Below are positions 7,975 to 19,565 of a DNA stretch of 64,000 nucleotides, piece by piece. The position numbers and the translations under genes are program-made. This stretch comes from Geodermatophilaceae bacterium URHA0031 (lineage in GTDB: Bacteria; Actinomycetota; Actinomycetes; Mycobacteriales; Geodermatophilaceae): NCBI GenBank assembly GCA_000620205.1, contig JHVP01000004.1, forward strand, positions 1 through 64,000, written 5' to 3'. Within the stretch, counting starts at the first letter, position 1, and every line of letters begins with the position of its first letter. The notes beneath the pieces are model-generated. The model worked only from the letters and a program-made list of their open reading frames with translations, was not told where the DNA came from and searched no databases.

Positions 7975-8766
7975 ATGACACGAACGCCCCGTCCCGCCGT
8001 CCCCGGTCCTGCCTCCCGCACCTTGGGACCCACGGTCGCTGAGCGTGCCCGCACCGTCGCCGCACGGCCGGCCGCCGCGGTCTGCGCCGCCGGCATCGAC
8101 GGCAGCCGGGTGCTCGGCCACGCCACGACGGCGCACGGCCGGGTCCTGCTCGTGCTGTCGACGGACGGCGACGTGCGCACTGCCCTCGTGCACAGTGCCG
8201 ACGGCGACCTCGCCGCGCTGCTGCTGGTCACCGACCACGCGCCGGTGCCGCTCCGCGACCCGGTGCGGGCGCAGGTCTGGCTCTCCGGCTGGCTCACGGA
8301 GGTGCCCGAGCCCGAGGTGCGGGCGGCCGCGGTGGCCTTCGCCGAGGTCGCCCCCGTGGGCGCGCTGCTGGACGTCGGCCGCGGCGCCACCCTGCTGTCG
8401 CTCGACCTGGCGGAGGTGGTGCTGGGGGAGAGCGGCAGGGTCATCGAGGTGGACCCGGAGGAGTACCGCGCCGCCGCACCGGACCCGCTGGCCGGGCTGG
8501 AGGCGGCCGCGCTGCAGCACCTGGACGTCGCCCACCCGGAAGAGCTGGCCCTGCTCCGGGCCTGCGTGCCCGGGCGGGGAGCGGCGGAGGACGTGGTGCG
8601 CCCGCTGGGGCTGGACCGGTACGGCTTCCGGCTGCGCATCGAGCAGCGCCGCGGGCACGCCGACGTCCGGGTGCCCTTCGATGAGCCGGTCAGCGACCCC
8701 GACCAGCTGGGGGCCGCGGTGCACCGGCTGATGTGCGCCACGAGACGCGTCTGCCCGGAGCGCTGA
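7975..8766 (+). CDS. DUF2470 domain protein, probable iron/heme-linked
   Basis: A 263-residue protein with an N-terminal split-barrel-like region (residues 20-170, GHATTAHGRVLLVLSTDGDV) and a C-terminal DUF2470-type domain (about 180-260, GLEAAALQHLDVAHPEELAL and GFRLRIEQRRG). DUF2470 domains are found with flavin-reductase/HugZ-like barrels, a fold group that includes heme-degrading enzymes. I see no proven heme ligand, so catalysis is unproven. ATG 7975 has GGAG 7 bases upstream. The iron box just upstream supports a role in iron or heme handling; that link is inference. Confidence 0.7.
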   Translation: MTRTPRPAVPGPASRTLGPTVAERARTVAARPAAAVCAAGIDGSRVLGHATTAHGRVLLVLSTDGDVRTALVHSADGDLAALLLVTDHAPVPLRDPVRAQVWLSGWLTEVPEPEVRAAAVAFAEVAPVGALLDVGRGATLLSLDLAEVVLGESGRVIEVDPEEYRAAAPDPLAGLEAAALQHLDVAHPEELALLRACVPGRGAAEDVVRPLGLDRYGFRLRIEQRRGHADVRVPFDEPVSDPDQLGAAVHRLMCATRRVCPER

Positions 8767-8814
8767 CCGCGCGGTCAGCGCCCCGGGCAGAGGGCGTGCG
8801 GGAGGGGAGGGCGG

Positions 8815-9081
8815 TCAGCGCACCGAGCGCCGACCACCGCTGACGCCCTCGGCGACACCGATGAGCAGCACCGCGGCGATGATCGCCACGATCGCGCCCA
8901 GGACGTTGAGCTCGCCGAAGTCACCGGTGCCCAGCGCGGTGGCGACGACGCCGCCGATCAGGGAACCGACGACGCCCAGCACGAGCGTCATGAGGATGCT
9001 GAGGTTCTGCCTACCGGGCTTGATGAGGCGCGCGAGCGCGCCGACGATCAGCCCGAACACGAGGAAGCCGATGATGCCCAT
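8815..9081 (-). CDS. GlsB/YeaQ/YmgE family membrane protein
   Basis: An 88-residue membrane protein with three hydrophobic segments, starting MGIIGFLVFGLIVGALARLI. The glycine-rich pattern LGVVGSLIGGVVATALG is typical of the GlsB/YeaQ/YmgE (transglycosylase-associated) family. These are small stress-induced inner-membrane proteins of unknown biochemical role. Length is normal. It stands alone. Confidence 0.88.
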   Translation of the reverse strand: MGIIGFLVFGLIVGALARLIKPGRQNLSILMTLVLGVVGSLIGGVVATALGTGDFGELNVLGAIVAIIAAVLLIGVAEGVSGGRRSVR

Positions 9082-9135
9082 GGCAGGCAGGTGCCCTCAA
9101 GATCAACCGGGCAAACGCGACACGGGACACCAGGG

Positions 9136-11088
9136 TCAGCCGGTCGGCTCGGCCAGCAGCCCGGCCAGCCGGGTGCGCCGGGGCCGGACGTCGACCTCCC
9201 GCACCGCCCGGGCCAGCGCCGCGCCGCTGGCGTGCACGATCGACAGGTGCCGTTGCGCGCGGGTCAGCGCGGTGTAGACCAGCGGCCGGGACAGCATCCC
9301 GCCCGCCTCCGGGGGTAGCACGACCACGACGCCGGGCCACTCCGAGCCCTGCGCGCGGTGCACCGTGATCGCCCAGCCGTGCCGCAGGTCCGACAGCGCG
9401 GTGCCGGTCACCGTCACCGGCCCGGAGCTGAAGTCGATGCTCAGCGAGCCCTCGCCGGTGCCGGTGACCACCCCGACCTCGCCGTTGGCGAAACCGATCG
9501 GCTCGATGTCCAGGTGGTTGGCGGTGGCCACCACCCGGTCACCGACGTCGAAGCCGAACACCGTGCCGGTGCCCGGGTTCAGCTTCTCCTTCAGCGCCTT
9601 GTTGAGCTCGATGGTGCCGGCCGGCCCGCGGTGCACCGGCGTCACCACCTGAACCGTGGCCGGGTCGATCCCCAGCGCCCGCGGGATCGAGTCGGTCACC
9701 AGCTGGACCACCCGCTTGGCGGCTTCCGCGCTCCCGGTGGCCGGCACGATCACCACCTCCCGGTCGGGGGACTCGACCTGCACCAGCTCACCGCCCCGGA
9801 CGCCGGTGGCCAGCCGGGCGATCGCGCCACCGGCGGCCTGCCGGTGCAGCGTGGTCAGCTCGGTCACCGGCACGGCCCCGGAGTCGATGAGGTCGCCGAG
9901 CACGTGTCCCGGGCCGATGGAGGGCAGCTGCGCCGGGTCGCCGACCAGCAGCAGGTGGGTGCCGTCCTTGCACGCCTCCAGCAGCGCGGCGGTCAGCTCC
10001 ACGTCGAGCATCGAGGCCTCGTCGACCACGACGACGTCGGCGTCCAGCGGCCACTCCTCGTTGCGGGAGAACGCGCCGGTCGTGCCCTGCGCGCCGAGCA
10101 GCCGGTGCACCGTCACCGCTGGGTGGTCGGTGAGCTCCTCGAGCCGCTTGGCCGCCCGGCCGGTGGGCGCCGCCAGCGCCACCTCGGTGCCCTTGGCCTG
10201 CAGCAGCTGGACCAGGGAGGCGACCGTGCGGCTCTTCCCGGTGCCCGGGCCGCCGGTGAGCAGCGAGACCCCGGCGCCCAGCACACCGGCGACGGCGGCC
10301 TGCTGGGCCGGGTCCAGGCCCTTGGCCACCGACCGCACCGAGGCGGGGTCGGCGATCCGCTCGCTGGTGGCCGCCAGCCGCTGCACGTTCTCCGCGACCG
10401 CCTCCTCGGCCATGCCGTAGCGGGCCAGCGACAGGGTGCGCAGCGCCGGGTCCGGCTCGGGCAGCTCGTCCGCGTCGTCGTCGGGCTCCTCGAACGGCGG
10501 TTCGTGTTCCAGGACCTCCCCGGACTCGACGGCGGCGACCACCGCGGCGACCGGGTCGCCGATGCCCTCGGCGCGCAGCGCGGCGACGACCAGGTCGACC
10601 GGCAGCACGGTGTGCCCGTCCCGGGTGGCGGTGCGCAGGGTGAGCCCGACGATGGCCCGGCCGCGGCGGGTGTCCTGGCGGTCCGCCCCGGGGAGCACGT
10701 TGACCGCCAGCCGGTCGGCGTCGGCCAGCGTCACCCCGGTCAGCCCGAGCAGCGCCCACGGGTCGTCGCGCAGCCGGCGGGCGGCGTCCGGGCCGAGGGC
10801 GTCGGCCGCGTTGGCGGCCAGCCGGGCGTTGAGCCCGGCGGCGACCAGCAGCTCGACGACGTCGTAGGTCGGCTGCGCGGCCAGGAAGGAGCTGAACAGC
10901 CGCTCGGCCCGCTGCCGGCCGACCCGCGGCAGCTTCTGCAGCCGGTCGGCCGAGACGTCCTCGGAGGTGGTGATGCCGGCGGCGGGCAGGTCGGCCGCCG
11001 TCCGCTTGCCCAGCCCCGGCCAGAGGCCGGCGGTGCAGAAGGCGGCGAAGACGAGGTCGGGGGTGGGGCTGGTCACTGGCGTGCTCAC
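9136..11088 (-). CDS. recD2: RecD2-type DNA helicase (SF1B)
   Basis: A 650-residue ATP-dependent 5'-3' helicase. Helix-hairpin-helix-like segments occupy residues 20-130 (LPRVGRQRAERLFSSFLAA). The helicase core follows: Walker A GGPGTGKS at 279-286, Walker B VVVDEASMLD, the HRQAAGG motif, and C-terminal motifs TVHRAQGSEWPGVVVV and YTALTRAQRHLSIVHA. It is shorter than typical RecD2 because the N-terminal region is compact. There is no RecBC nearby, as expected for RecD2. Start GTG 11088 lies 2 bases after the stop of the aldo/keto reductase, suggesting coupled translation. Role: probably replication-fork and recombination repair. Confidence 0.85.
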   Translation of the reverse strand: MSTPVTSPTPDLVFAAFCTAGLWPGLGKRTAADLPAAGITTSEDVSADRLQKLPRVGRQRAERLFSSFLAAQPTYDVVELLVAAGLNARLAANAADALGPDAARRLRDDPWALLGLTGVTLADADRLAVNVLPGADRQDTRRGRAIVGLTLRTATRDGHTVLPVDLVVAALRAEGIGDPVAAVVAAVESGEVLEHEPPFEEPDDDADELPEPDPALRTLSLARYGMAEEAVAENVQRLAATSERIADPASVRSVAKGLDPAQQAAVAGVLGAGVSLLTGGPGTGKSRTVASLVQLLQAKGTEVALAAPTGRAAKRLEELTDHPAVTVHRLLGAQGTTGAFSRNEEWPLDADVVVVDEASMLDVELTAALLEACKDGTHLLLVGDPAQLPSIGPGHVLGDLIDSGAVPVTELTTLHRQAAGGAIARLATGVRGGELVQVESPDREVVIVPATGSAEAAKRVVQLVTDSIPRALGIDPATVQVVTPVHRGPAGTIELNKALKEKLNPGTGTVFGFDVGDRVVATANHLDIEPIGFANGEVGVVTGTGEGSLSIDFSSGPVTVTGTALSDLRHGWAITVHRAQGSEWPGVVVVLPPEAGGMLSRPLVYTALTRAQRHLSIVHASGAALARAVREVDVRPRRTRLAGLLAEPTG

Positions 11089-11090
11089 GG

Positions 11091-12071
11091 TCACTGCTCC
11101 GGACGGCGTTCGGGATAGGAGAAGGGCGGGGAGGAGACGTCGTCCAGCGCGGTGACGATCGCCGGGGGCAGCCGCACGCCGTCGGCGTCCAGCGCGGCCT
11201 GCAGCTGCTGGGCGGTGCGGGCACCGACGACCGGCGCGACGACGCCGGGGCGGTCGTGCAGCCAGGCCAGCGCCACCCCCAGCGGCGTCGTCCCCAGCCC
11301 CTCGGCGGCGGTGATCACCGCCTCCACCACCCGGTCGGCGGTGCTGGAGCGCAACCTGTCGATGAACCCCTGCCACTGCGGCGACGCGCCCCGGGAGTCG
11401 GCCGGGGTGCTGTGCCGGTACTTGCCGGTGAGCAGGCCCCGGCCCAGCGGTGACCACGGCAGCAGCCCCAGCCCCAGCGCCTCGGCGGCCGGCGCCACCT
11501 CCCGCTCGACGCCCCGCTGCAGCAGCGAGTACTCGACCTGGGTGCTGACGATCGGGGTGCGCCCGGGCCAGGCCCGCTGCCAGGTGGCGGCGTAGGCGGT
11601 CTGCCAGCCGGAGAAGTTGCTGATCCCGATGTACCGGGCGCGACCGGAGCTCACGGCCAGGTCGCAGGCGGCCAGCGTCTCCTCCAGCGGGGTCGTGTCG
11701 TCCCAGGCGTGCAGCTGCCAGAGGTCGACGTGGTCCAGCCCGAGCCGCTCCAGGGAGGCGTCCAGCGCGGCGAGCAGGTGGCCGCGGGAGGCTCCCCGGC
11801 CCATCGGCCCGGGCGCCGTCCGGCCGACGGCCTTGGTCGCGACCAGGACGTGGTCGCGCGGGACGACGTCGGCGAGCAGCCGCCCGAGGGTCCGCTCGCT
11901 CTCCCCGTCGGCGTAGACGTCCGCGGTGTCGACCAGCGTGCCGCCGGCGTCGACGAAGGCCGTGAGCTGCATCGCGGCCTCGTCCTCGTCGGTGTCCCGG
12001 CCCCAGGTCATGGTGCCCAGACCGAGTCGCGAGACGACCAGGCCGCTGCGCCCGAGCGCCCGCTGTTCCAC
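11091..12071 (-). CDS. Aldo/keto reductase
   Basis: A 326-residue NADPH-dependent aldo/keto reductase with a TIM barrel. It opens with LGRSGLVVSRLGLGTMTWG. The catalytic tetrad positions are visible as Asp/Tyr in DTADVYADGES, Lys in VLVATKAVG and His in DLWQLHAWDD. The cofactor region near the end is VAPVVGARTAQQL. This form is of the YghZ/Tas type, and the substrate is unknown. GTG 12071 is chosen because VEQRALGRSG matches the family start. It is followed almost without gap by recD2. Confidence 0.88.
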   Translation of the reverse strand: MEQRALGRSGLVVSRLGLGTMTWGRDTDEDEAAMQLTAFVDAGGTLVDTADVYADGESERTLGRLLADVVPRDHVLVATKAVGRTAPGPMGRGASRGHLLAALDASLERLGLDHVDLWQLHAWDDTTPLEETLAACDLAVSSGRARYIGISNFSGWQTAYAATWQRAWPGRTPIVSTQVEYSLLQRGVEREVAPAAEALGLGLLPWSPLGRGLLTGKYRHSTPADSRGASPQWQGFIDRLRSSTADRVVEAVITAAEGLGTTPLGVALAWLHDRPGVVAPVVGARTAQQLQAALDADGVRLPPAIVTALDDVSSPPFSYPERRPEQ

Positions 12072-12231
12072 GACTGCCCAACCTACCGTCGCCCCGATCG
12101 TGACCACGGCAACGCCGGCTGCTCCCGGGCGTCGCCGGGCCGGGCACAGGTCACGGCTCTAGGGTGCCTGCCGTGCAGCCGACCCCCTCGTACCCCCACT
12201 CCCCGCCGACGATGCGGCGGGTGTCCTGACC

Positions 12232-13050
12232 ATGGGGTGGTTCGAAGCCGTCGTCCTCGGCCTGGTCCAAGGCCTCACCGAGTTCCTGCCGATCTCCTCC
12301 AGCGCGCACCTGCGCATCGTCGGGTCGGCCTTCGGCTGGGACGACCCGGGCGCCGCGTTCACCGCCATCACCCAGATCGGCACCGAGTGCGCCGTCCTCC
12401 TCTACTTCCGCAGGAAGATCGGCCGGATCATCGGCACCTGGCTGCGGGCGCTGCGCGACCCGGCGCTGCGCAGGGACCCGGACGCCCGGATGGGCTGGCT
12501 GATCATCATCGGCAGCGTCCCGATCGTCGTCCTCGGGCTGCTGTTCCAGGACCAGATCGAGTCGACCTTCCGCGACCTGCGGATCATCGCCATCGCGCTG
12601 GTGGTCTTCTCGCTGATCCTGTTCTGGGCCGACCGGGTCGGCGGCACCCGCCGCGAGCTGCCCGACCTGACCGTCAAGCACGGCCTGGTGTTCGGGCTGG
12701 CGCAGGCGATGGCGCTGATCCCCGGGGTCTCCCGGTCCGGCGGCACCATCACCGCCGGCCGTTTCCTGGGCTACTCGCGCTCGGCCGCCGCCGAGTACTC
12801 CTTCCTGCTGGCCGTTCCCGCAGTGCTGGGCTCGGGGTTCTTCCAGGTCGTCGAGTCGCTGGACAGCGGGGTCGACTGGGGCCCGACGATCCTGGCCACC
12901 GTCATCGCCTTCGGCGTCGGCCTGGCGGTCATCTCGTGGCTGCTGCGCTACCTGACCCGGGGCAGCTTCACGCCGTTCGTCGTCTACCGGGTGGTGCTCG
13001 GCCTGACGCTGCTCGCGCTCGTCGGCGCCGGCGTCCTCGACCCCAGCTGA
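12232..13050 (+). CDS. uppP: Undecaprenyl-diphosphatase UppP/BacA
   Basis: A 272-residue integral membrane enzyme with seven or eight hydrophobic helices. It removes a phosphate from undecaprenyl diphosphate to recycle the lipid carrier of peptidoglycan synthesis. The signature QGLTEFLPISSSAHLRI is at residues 13-29, and the second conserved loop PGVSRSGGTITAGR carries the catalytic Ser/Arg. Length is normal. It corresponds to Rv2136c in the conserved gene order and precedes the phosphatase/DUF3090/SCO1664 trio. Confidence 0.95.
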   Translation: MGWFEAVVLGLVQGLTEFLPISSSAHLRIVGSAFGWDDPGAAFTAITQIGTECAVLLYFRRKIGRIIGTWLRALRDPALRRDPDARMGWLIIIGSVPIVVLGLLFQDQIESTFRDLRIIAIALVVFSLILFWADRVGGTRRELPDLTVKHGLVFGLAQAMALIPGVSRSGGTITAGRFLGYSRSAAAEYSFLLAVPAVLGSGFFQVVESLDSGVDWGPTILATVIAFGVGLAVISWLLRYLTRGSFTPFVVYRVVLGLTLLALVGAGVLDPS

Positions 13051-13086
13051 ACGGCCCGCGCCTACTCTCGCCCAGGTGCGGAAGGA

Positions 13087-13137
13087 CCCCCGAGCCCCCC
13101 GCCGCTCGCCCGCTCGCGTCGGGACCCTGCTCGGGGG
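13087..13137 (+). other. Long-range inverted repeat in the leader of the phosphatase gene
   Basis: CCCCCGAGC (13087-13095) and GCTCGGGGG (13129-13137) are perfect complements separated by 33 bases. The right arm lies a few bases before the AGGAGG ribosome binding site at 13145. It could be a terminator for uppP or a leader structure; nothing more can be said. Confidence 0.3.
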
Positions 13138-13158
13138 CCGATCCAGGAGGCAAGCCCG

Positions 13159-13860
13159 ATGACGACGGTCATCCTGCTCAGGCACGGCCGGACGACGGCC
13201 AACACCGCCGGCGTGCTCGCCGGCTGGACCCCCGGGGTCCAGCTCGACGACGCCGGGCAGGCCCAGGTGCAGGCGGTCGCGCAGCGGCTGGCCGGCGTAC
13301 CGCTGGCCGCCGTGGTCAGCAGCCCGCTGGAACGCTGCCGGCAGACCGCCGGTGCCGTGGTCGCCGACCGCGACCTGGAGCTGCAGACCGACGACCGGCT
13401 CGGCGAGGCCCGGTACGGCGACTGGACCGGCCGGCCGATCAAGGAGCTGGCCAAGGAGCCGCTGTGGAGGGTCGTGCAGCAGCACCCCTCCGCGGCGGTC
13501 TTCCCCGGTCCGGAGGGGGAAGGGCTGGCGCAGACGCAGGCCCGCGCGGTCGCCGCCGTCCGGGAGTGGAACGCGGAGCTCGGGCCGGACGCCGTCTGGC
13601 TGGCCTGCAGCCACGGTGACGTGATCAAGGCGGTGCTGGCCGACGCGTTCGGCATGCACCTGGACTCCTTCCAGCGGATCGTCGTGGACCCGGCGTCGAT
13701 CTCGGTCGTCAGCTACACCGACACCCGGCCGTTCGTGGCCCGGGTCAACGACACCGGCGGGGACGTCAGCGCGCTCATCCCGCCGAAGAAGAAGCGCAGT
13801 CGTCGCCGGACCTCCTCCGACGCCGTCGTCGGCGGCGGCGCGGGGTCCGGCGCCGCGTAA
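13159..13860 (+). CDS. Histidine phosphatase, MSMEG_4193 family
   Basis: A 233-residue histidine phosphatase (phosphoglycerate-mutase-like). The catalytic motif LLRHGRTTANTAG is at residues 6-18, and the second catalytic His is in LACSHGDVIKAV. Catalysis runs through a phosphohistidine. The C-terminal tail is basic (PPKKKRSRRR) and low-complexity. AGGAGG lies upstream of ATG 13159. It is the first gene of a conserved actinomycete trio with DUF3090 and SCO1664 (Rv2135c, Rv2134c and Rv2133c as I recall). The substrate is unknown. Confidence 0.88.
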   Translation: MTTVILLRHGRTTANTAGVLAGWTPGVQLDDAGQAQVQAVAQRLAGVPLAAVVSSPLERCRQTAGAVVADRDLELQTDDRLGEARYGDWTGRPIKELAKEPLWRVVQQHPSAAVFPGPEGEGLAQTQARAVAAVREWNAELGPDAVWLACSHGDVIKAVLADAFGMHLDSFQRIVVDPASISVVSYTDTRPFVARVNDTGGDVSALIPPKKKRSRRRTSSDAVVGGGAGSGAA

Positions 13861-13869
13861 CCTGATCTC

Positions 13870-14421
13870 GTGCCACGTCAGGTCTTCCTCTTCGACCGTC
13901 CCAGCCGGTTCGTCGCCGGCACCGTGGGCCAGCCCGGTGACCGCACCTTCTACCTGCAGGCCTCCGACGAGGCCGGCCGCACGATCAGCGTGGCGCTGGA
14001 GAAGTCGCAGGTGCAGGTCCTCGCCGACCGGATGAGCGAGCTGCTCGACGAGGTCGCCAACCGCGCCTCCGTCGTCGTCCCGCCCGAGGCCGACGTCGAC
14101 GACCTCGAGCCGCTGACCGCGCCGGTCGACGAGGAGTTCCGGGTCGCCGCGATGGGCCTGGCCTGGGACGGCGAGGCCGACGCCGTCGTCGTCGAAGCCG
14201 TCGCCGCCGGCGAGGAGCCGATCGAGGAGGACGCGATCCTCTCCGACAGCGACGAGGGCCCGGATGCCCTCCGGGTGACGATCACCCCGGTCGCCGCCCG
14301 GGCGTTCGTGGCCCGCGCCCGCCGGGTCATCGCGGCCGGCCGGCCGGCCTGCCCGCTGTGCTCCATGCCGCTGGACCCCGCCGGGCACGTCTGCCCGCGG
14401 CAGAACGGCTACCGCCGCTGA
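13870..14421 (+). CDS. DUF3090 family protein with C-terminal zinc ribbon
   Basis: A 183-residue cytoplasmic protein beginning VPRQVFLFDRPSRFVAGTVG, as DUF3090 proteins do. The N-terminal half is beta-rich (TFYLQASDEAGRTISVALEK). The C-terminus has two Cys pairs in ACPLCSMPLDPAGHVCPRQN, likely a zinc knuckle. Only 9 bases separate it from the histidine phosphatase gene and 16 from the SCO1664-family gene, so the three are one operon. The function is unknown; it may be a partner or adaptor for its two enzyme-like neighbours. Confidence 0.85.
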   Translation: MPRQVFLFDRPSRFVAGTVGQPGDRTFYLQASDEAGRTISVALEKSQVQVLADRMSELLDEVANRASVVVPPEADVDDLEPLTAPVDEEFRVAAMGLAWDGEADAVVVEAVAAGEEPIEEDAILSDSDEGPDALRVTITPVAARAFVARARRVIAAGRPACPLCSMPLDPAGHVCPRQNGYRR

Positions 14422-14437
14422 GCCGGCGGGCCCGACG

Positions 14438-15289
14438 ATGAACGCCTCCGAGCACGGACCCCAGCCCGACGACGAGATCCTCGACGACGACCTCGACTAC
14501 GACGAGGACCTCGACGGGGACGACGACGTCCGCACGCTGGACGTGACCGCTCTGGACCACGGCGACCGCCGTGCCCCGGTCGGCCGCGCGGAGGTCGACA
14601 CGCTGCTGCGCGACGGCGAGCTGGACATGGAGGGCCGGCTGCTCGACGCCAGCAACGTCACGCTGGTCGGCGCCATCCGCACGCAGACGCTGGCCGCGAC
14701 CTGCGTCTACAAGCCGGTGGCGGGGGAGCGGCCGCTGTGGGACTTCCCCGACGGGACGCTAGCCGGCCGGGAGATCAGCGCCCACCTGGTGTCCGAGGCG
14801 ACCGGCTGGTCGGTCGTCCCGCCGACGGTGCTCCGCGACGGCCCGTTCGGGCGCGGCATGGTGCAGCTGTGGATGGACGCCGACCCGAGCGTCGACCTGG
14901 CCGAGTTCGTCCGCCGCGACGACCCCGGGCTGCGCCGGATGGCCGTGTTCGACGCGGTGGTCAACAACGCCGACCGCAAGGGCGGGCACATCATCCCGAT
15001 GACCGACGGGCACGTGTACGGCGTCGACCACGGGATCTGCTTCTCCGTCGACCCGAAGCTGCGCACCCTGCTGTGGCGCTGGGCCGGCCGGCCGCTGCTG
15101 CTGGAGCACGTCGCGGTGCTCGAGCAGCTGGCCGAGGACCTGCGCGGCGAGCTGGGGGAGCGGCTGCACGAGCACCTCACCCGCCGGGAGGTGCGGCGCA
15201 CCCAGCAGCGCGTCGCCGACCTGCTGCGCACCCAGCTGCACCCGCAGCCCAGCGGCGAGTGGCCCGCGCTGCCCTGGCCGCCCTTCTGA
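14438..15289 (+). CDS. SCO1664 family kinase-like protein
   Basis: A 283-residue protein with an acidic N-terminal tail (residues 1-35). The core resembles phosphatidylinositol 3/4-kinase-like enzymes: YKPVAGERPLWDFPDGTLA around a probable ATP-binding Lys, the catalytic-loop-like DAVVNNADRKGGHI, and the metal motif VYGVDHGICFS. It therefore looks like an active small-molecule or protein kinase, but no substrate is known. The pairing with a histidine phosphatase and DUF3090 suggests a phosphorylation/dephosphorylation module. Confidence 0.82.
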   Translation: MNASEHGPQPDDEILDDDLDYDEDLDGDDDVRTLDVTALDHGDRRAPVGRAEVDTLLRDGELDMEGRLLDASNVTLVGAIRTQTLAATCVYKPVAGERPLWDFPDGTLAGREISAHLVSEATGWSVVPPTVLRDGPFGRGMVQLWMDADPSVDLAEFVRRDDPGLRRMAVFDAVVNNADRKGGHIIPMTDGHVYGVDHGICFSVDPKLRTLLWRWAGRPLLLEHVAVLEQLAEDLRGELGERLHEHLTRREVRRTQQRVADLLRTQLHPQPSGEWPALPWPPF

Positions 15290-15320
15290 GCTGTGCGCAT
15301 GGTCATCCTCCGGATGACAC

Positions 15321-15522
15321 CGCGGCCAGCAGCCGTCCCCGGCTCGCGCTGAGCCGTTGCCGCCGCTCGATCGCGGGAGCCTCCGGCCCCCACTCCTCCC
15401 GGCGAGCCGCTCCGCGGCGACCGCGGCCAGCAGCCGTCCCCGGCTCGCGCTGAGCCGTTGCCGCCGCTCGATCGCGGGAGCCTCCGGCCCCCACTCCTCC
15501 CGGCGAGCCGCTCCGCGGCGAC
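15321..15522. repeat. Tandem duplication of a 101-bp intergenic unit
   Basis: Two identical 101-bp copies (15321-15421 and 15422-15522) sit between the SCO1664-family gene and the VOC gene. Each contains GGCTCGCGCTGAGCC, which can form a small hairpin, and CGGGAG facing CTCCCG. A diverged third copy lies at 20636. The unit is non-coding and looks like a dispersed extragenic element. Confidence 0.85.
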
Positions 15523-15578
15523 CTAGCTCCGGCGCCGGGCCCCTCGCGGGTGTCGGTAGGAACTGCCAGGGTCCCGGG

Positions 15579-18268
<2,690 letters not shown>

Positions 18269-18281
18269 CTACGCTCCTGAC

Positions 18282-19565
18282 GTGCTCTCCTGGCCCGCCC
18301 CGCTGCTCCCGACCCTGCCGGGTGCCGGCCCCGCCCTCCGGTTGTTCGACACCGCCCGCGGTGAGGTGGTCGAGACGACCCCGGGCCGGACGGCCCGGAT
18401 GTACGTCTGCGGCATCACCCCCTACGACGCCACCCACCTCGGCCACGCCGCCACCTACCTGGCCTTCGACCTGGTCAACCGGGTCTGGCGGGACGCCCGG
18501 CACGCGGTGCACTACGTGCAGAACGTCACCGACGTCGACGACCCGCTGTTCGAGCGGGCTGATCGCGACGGCGAGGACTGGATCGTCCTGGGCATGCGCG
18601 AGACCGCGCTGTTCCGGGAGGACATGACCGCGCTGCGGGTGCTCCCGCCGGAGGACTACGTCGGCGCCGTCGAGGCGATCCCGCGGATCGTCGGGTACGT
18701 CGAGGCGCTCTGGGACGCCGGCCTGGCCTACTCCCTCGACGACGGCACCGGCGACGTCTACCACGACGTGGCGCAGGCGCCCGGCTTCGGCGCCGAGTCC
18801 GGCTACGACGAGGCGACGATGCTGCGGCTGTCCGCCGAGCGGGGCGGCGACCCGGACCGGTCCGGCAAGCGCAACCGGCTGGACCCGCTGCTGTGGCGCG
18901 GTGCCCGGGAGGGCGAGCCGAGCTGGCCCGGCCCGCGCGGGGTCGCCGGCCGGCCGGGCTGGCACATCGAGTGCGCCGCCATCGCGCTGGACACGATCGG
19001 CACCGGCTTCGACGTCCAGGGCGGTGGCAGCGACCTGGTCTTCCCGCACCACGAGTACTCCGCCGTCCACGCCGAGGCGCTCACCGCCACCAAGCCCTTC
19101 GCCCAGGCCTACGTGCACGCCGCGATGATCGGTCTGGACGGGGAGAAGATGAGCAAGAGCCGGGGCAACCTGGTCTTCGTCTCCCGGCTGCGCGGCGAGG
19201 GCGTGGACCCGATGGCCATCCGGCTGGCGCTGCTGTCCGGGCACTACCGCACCGACCGGGCCTGGACGCCGGACCTGCTCGACGCGGCGCTGCAGCGGCT
19301 GGACACCTGGCGCCGGGCAGTGTCCCTGCCGCTCGGCGCCCCCGCCGGCCCGGTGCTGGCCGCGGTGCGCGAGCGGCTGGCCGACGACCTGGACACCCCG
19401 GGGGCGATCGCGGCCGTCGACGCCTGGGCGGCGGCCAGCCTGGCCGAGGCGGAGTCCGGCAGCGCGGCACCGGTGGCCGAGGCGATCGACGACTGGGACG
19501 AGCAGTCACCTGCGGTGGTCCGCGACCTCGTGGACGCGTTGCTCGGCATCGCGCTGGCGCCGTGA
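18282..19565 (+). CDS. mshC: Mycothiol ligase MshC
   Basis: A 427-residue cysteinyl-tRNA-synthetase-like enzyme that joins Cys to GlcN-inositol with ATP, the third enzyme of mycothiol biosynthesis. The class I features are [20 protein letters not shown], with the zinc Cys and HIGH-like motif, [27 protein letters not shown] and the KMSKS motif [10 protein letters not shown]. It is shorter than CysS and lacks the C-terminal anticodon domain. GTG 18282 gives the usual VLSWPAP beginning. Its stop overlaps the dgt start (GTGA). Confidence 0.94.
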   Translation: MLSWPAPLLPTLPGAGPALRLFDTARGEVVETTPGRTARMYVCGITPYDATHLGHAATYLAFDLVNRVWRDARHAVHYVQNVTDVDDPLFERADRDGEDWIVLGMRETALFREDMTALRVLPPEDYVGAVEAIPRIVGYVEALWDAGLAYSLDDGTGDVYHDVAQAPGFGAESGYDEATMLRLSAERGGDPDRSGKRNRLDPLLWRGAREGEPSWPGPRGVAGRPGWHIECAAIALDTIGTGFDVQGGGSDLVFPHHEYSAVHAEALTATKPFAQAYVHAAMIGLDGEKMSKSRGNLVFVSRLRGEGVDPMAIRLALLSGHYRTDRAWTPDLLDAALQRLDTWRRAVSLPLGAPAGPVLAAVRERLADDLDTPGAIAAVDAWAAASLAEAESGSAAPVAEAIDDWDEQSPAVVRDLVDALLGIALAP

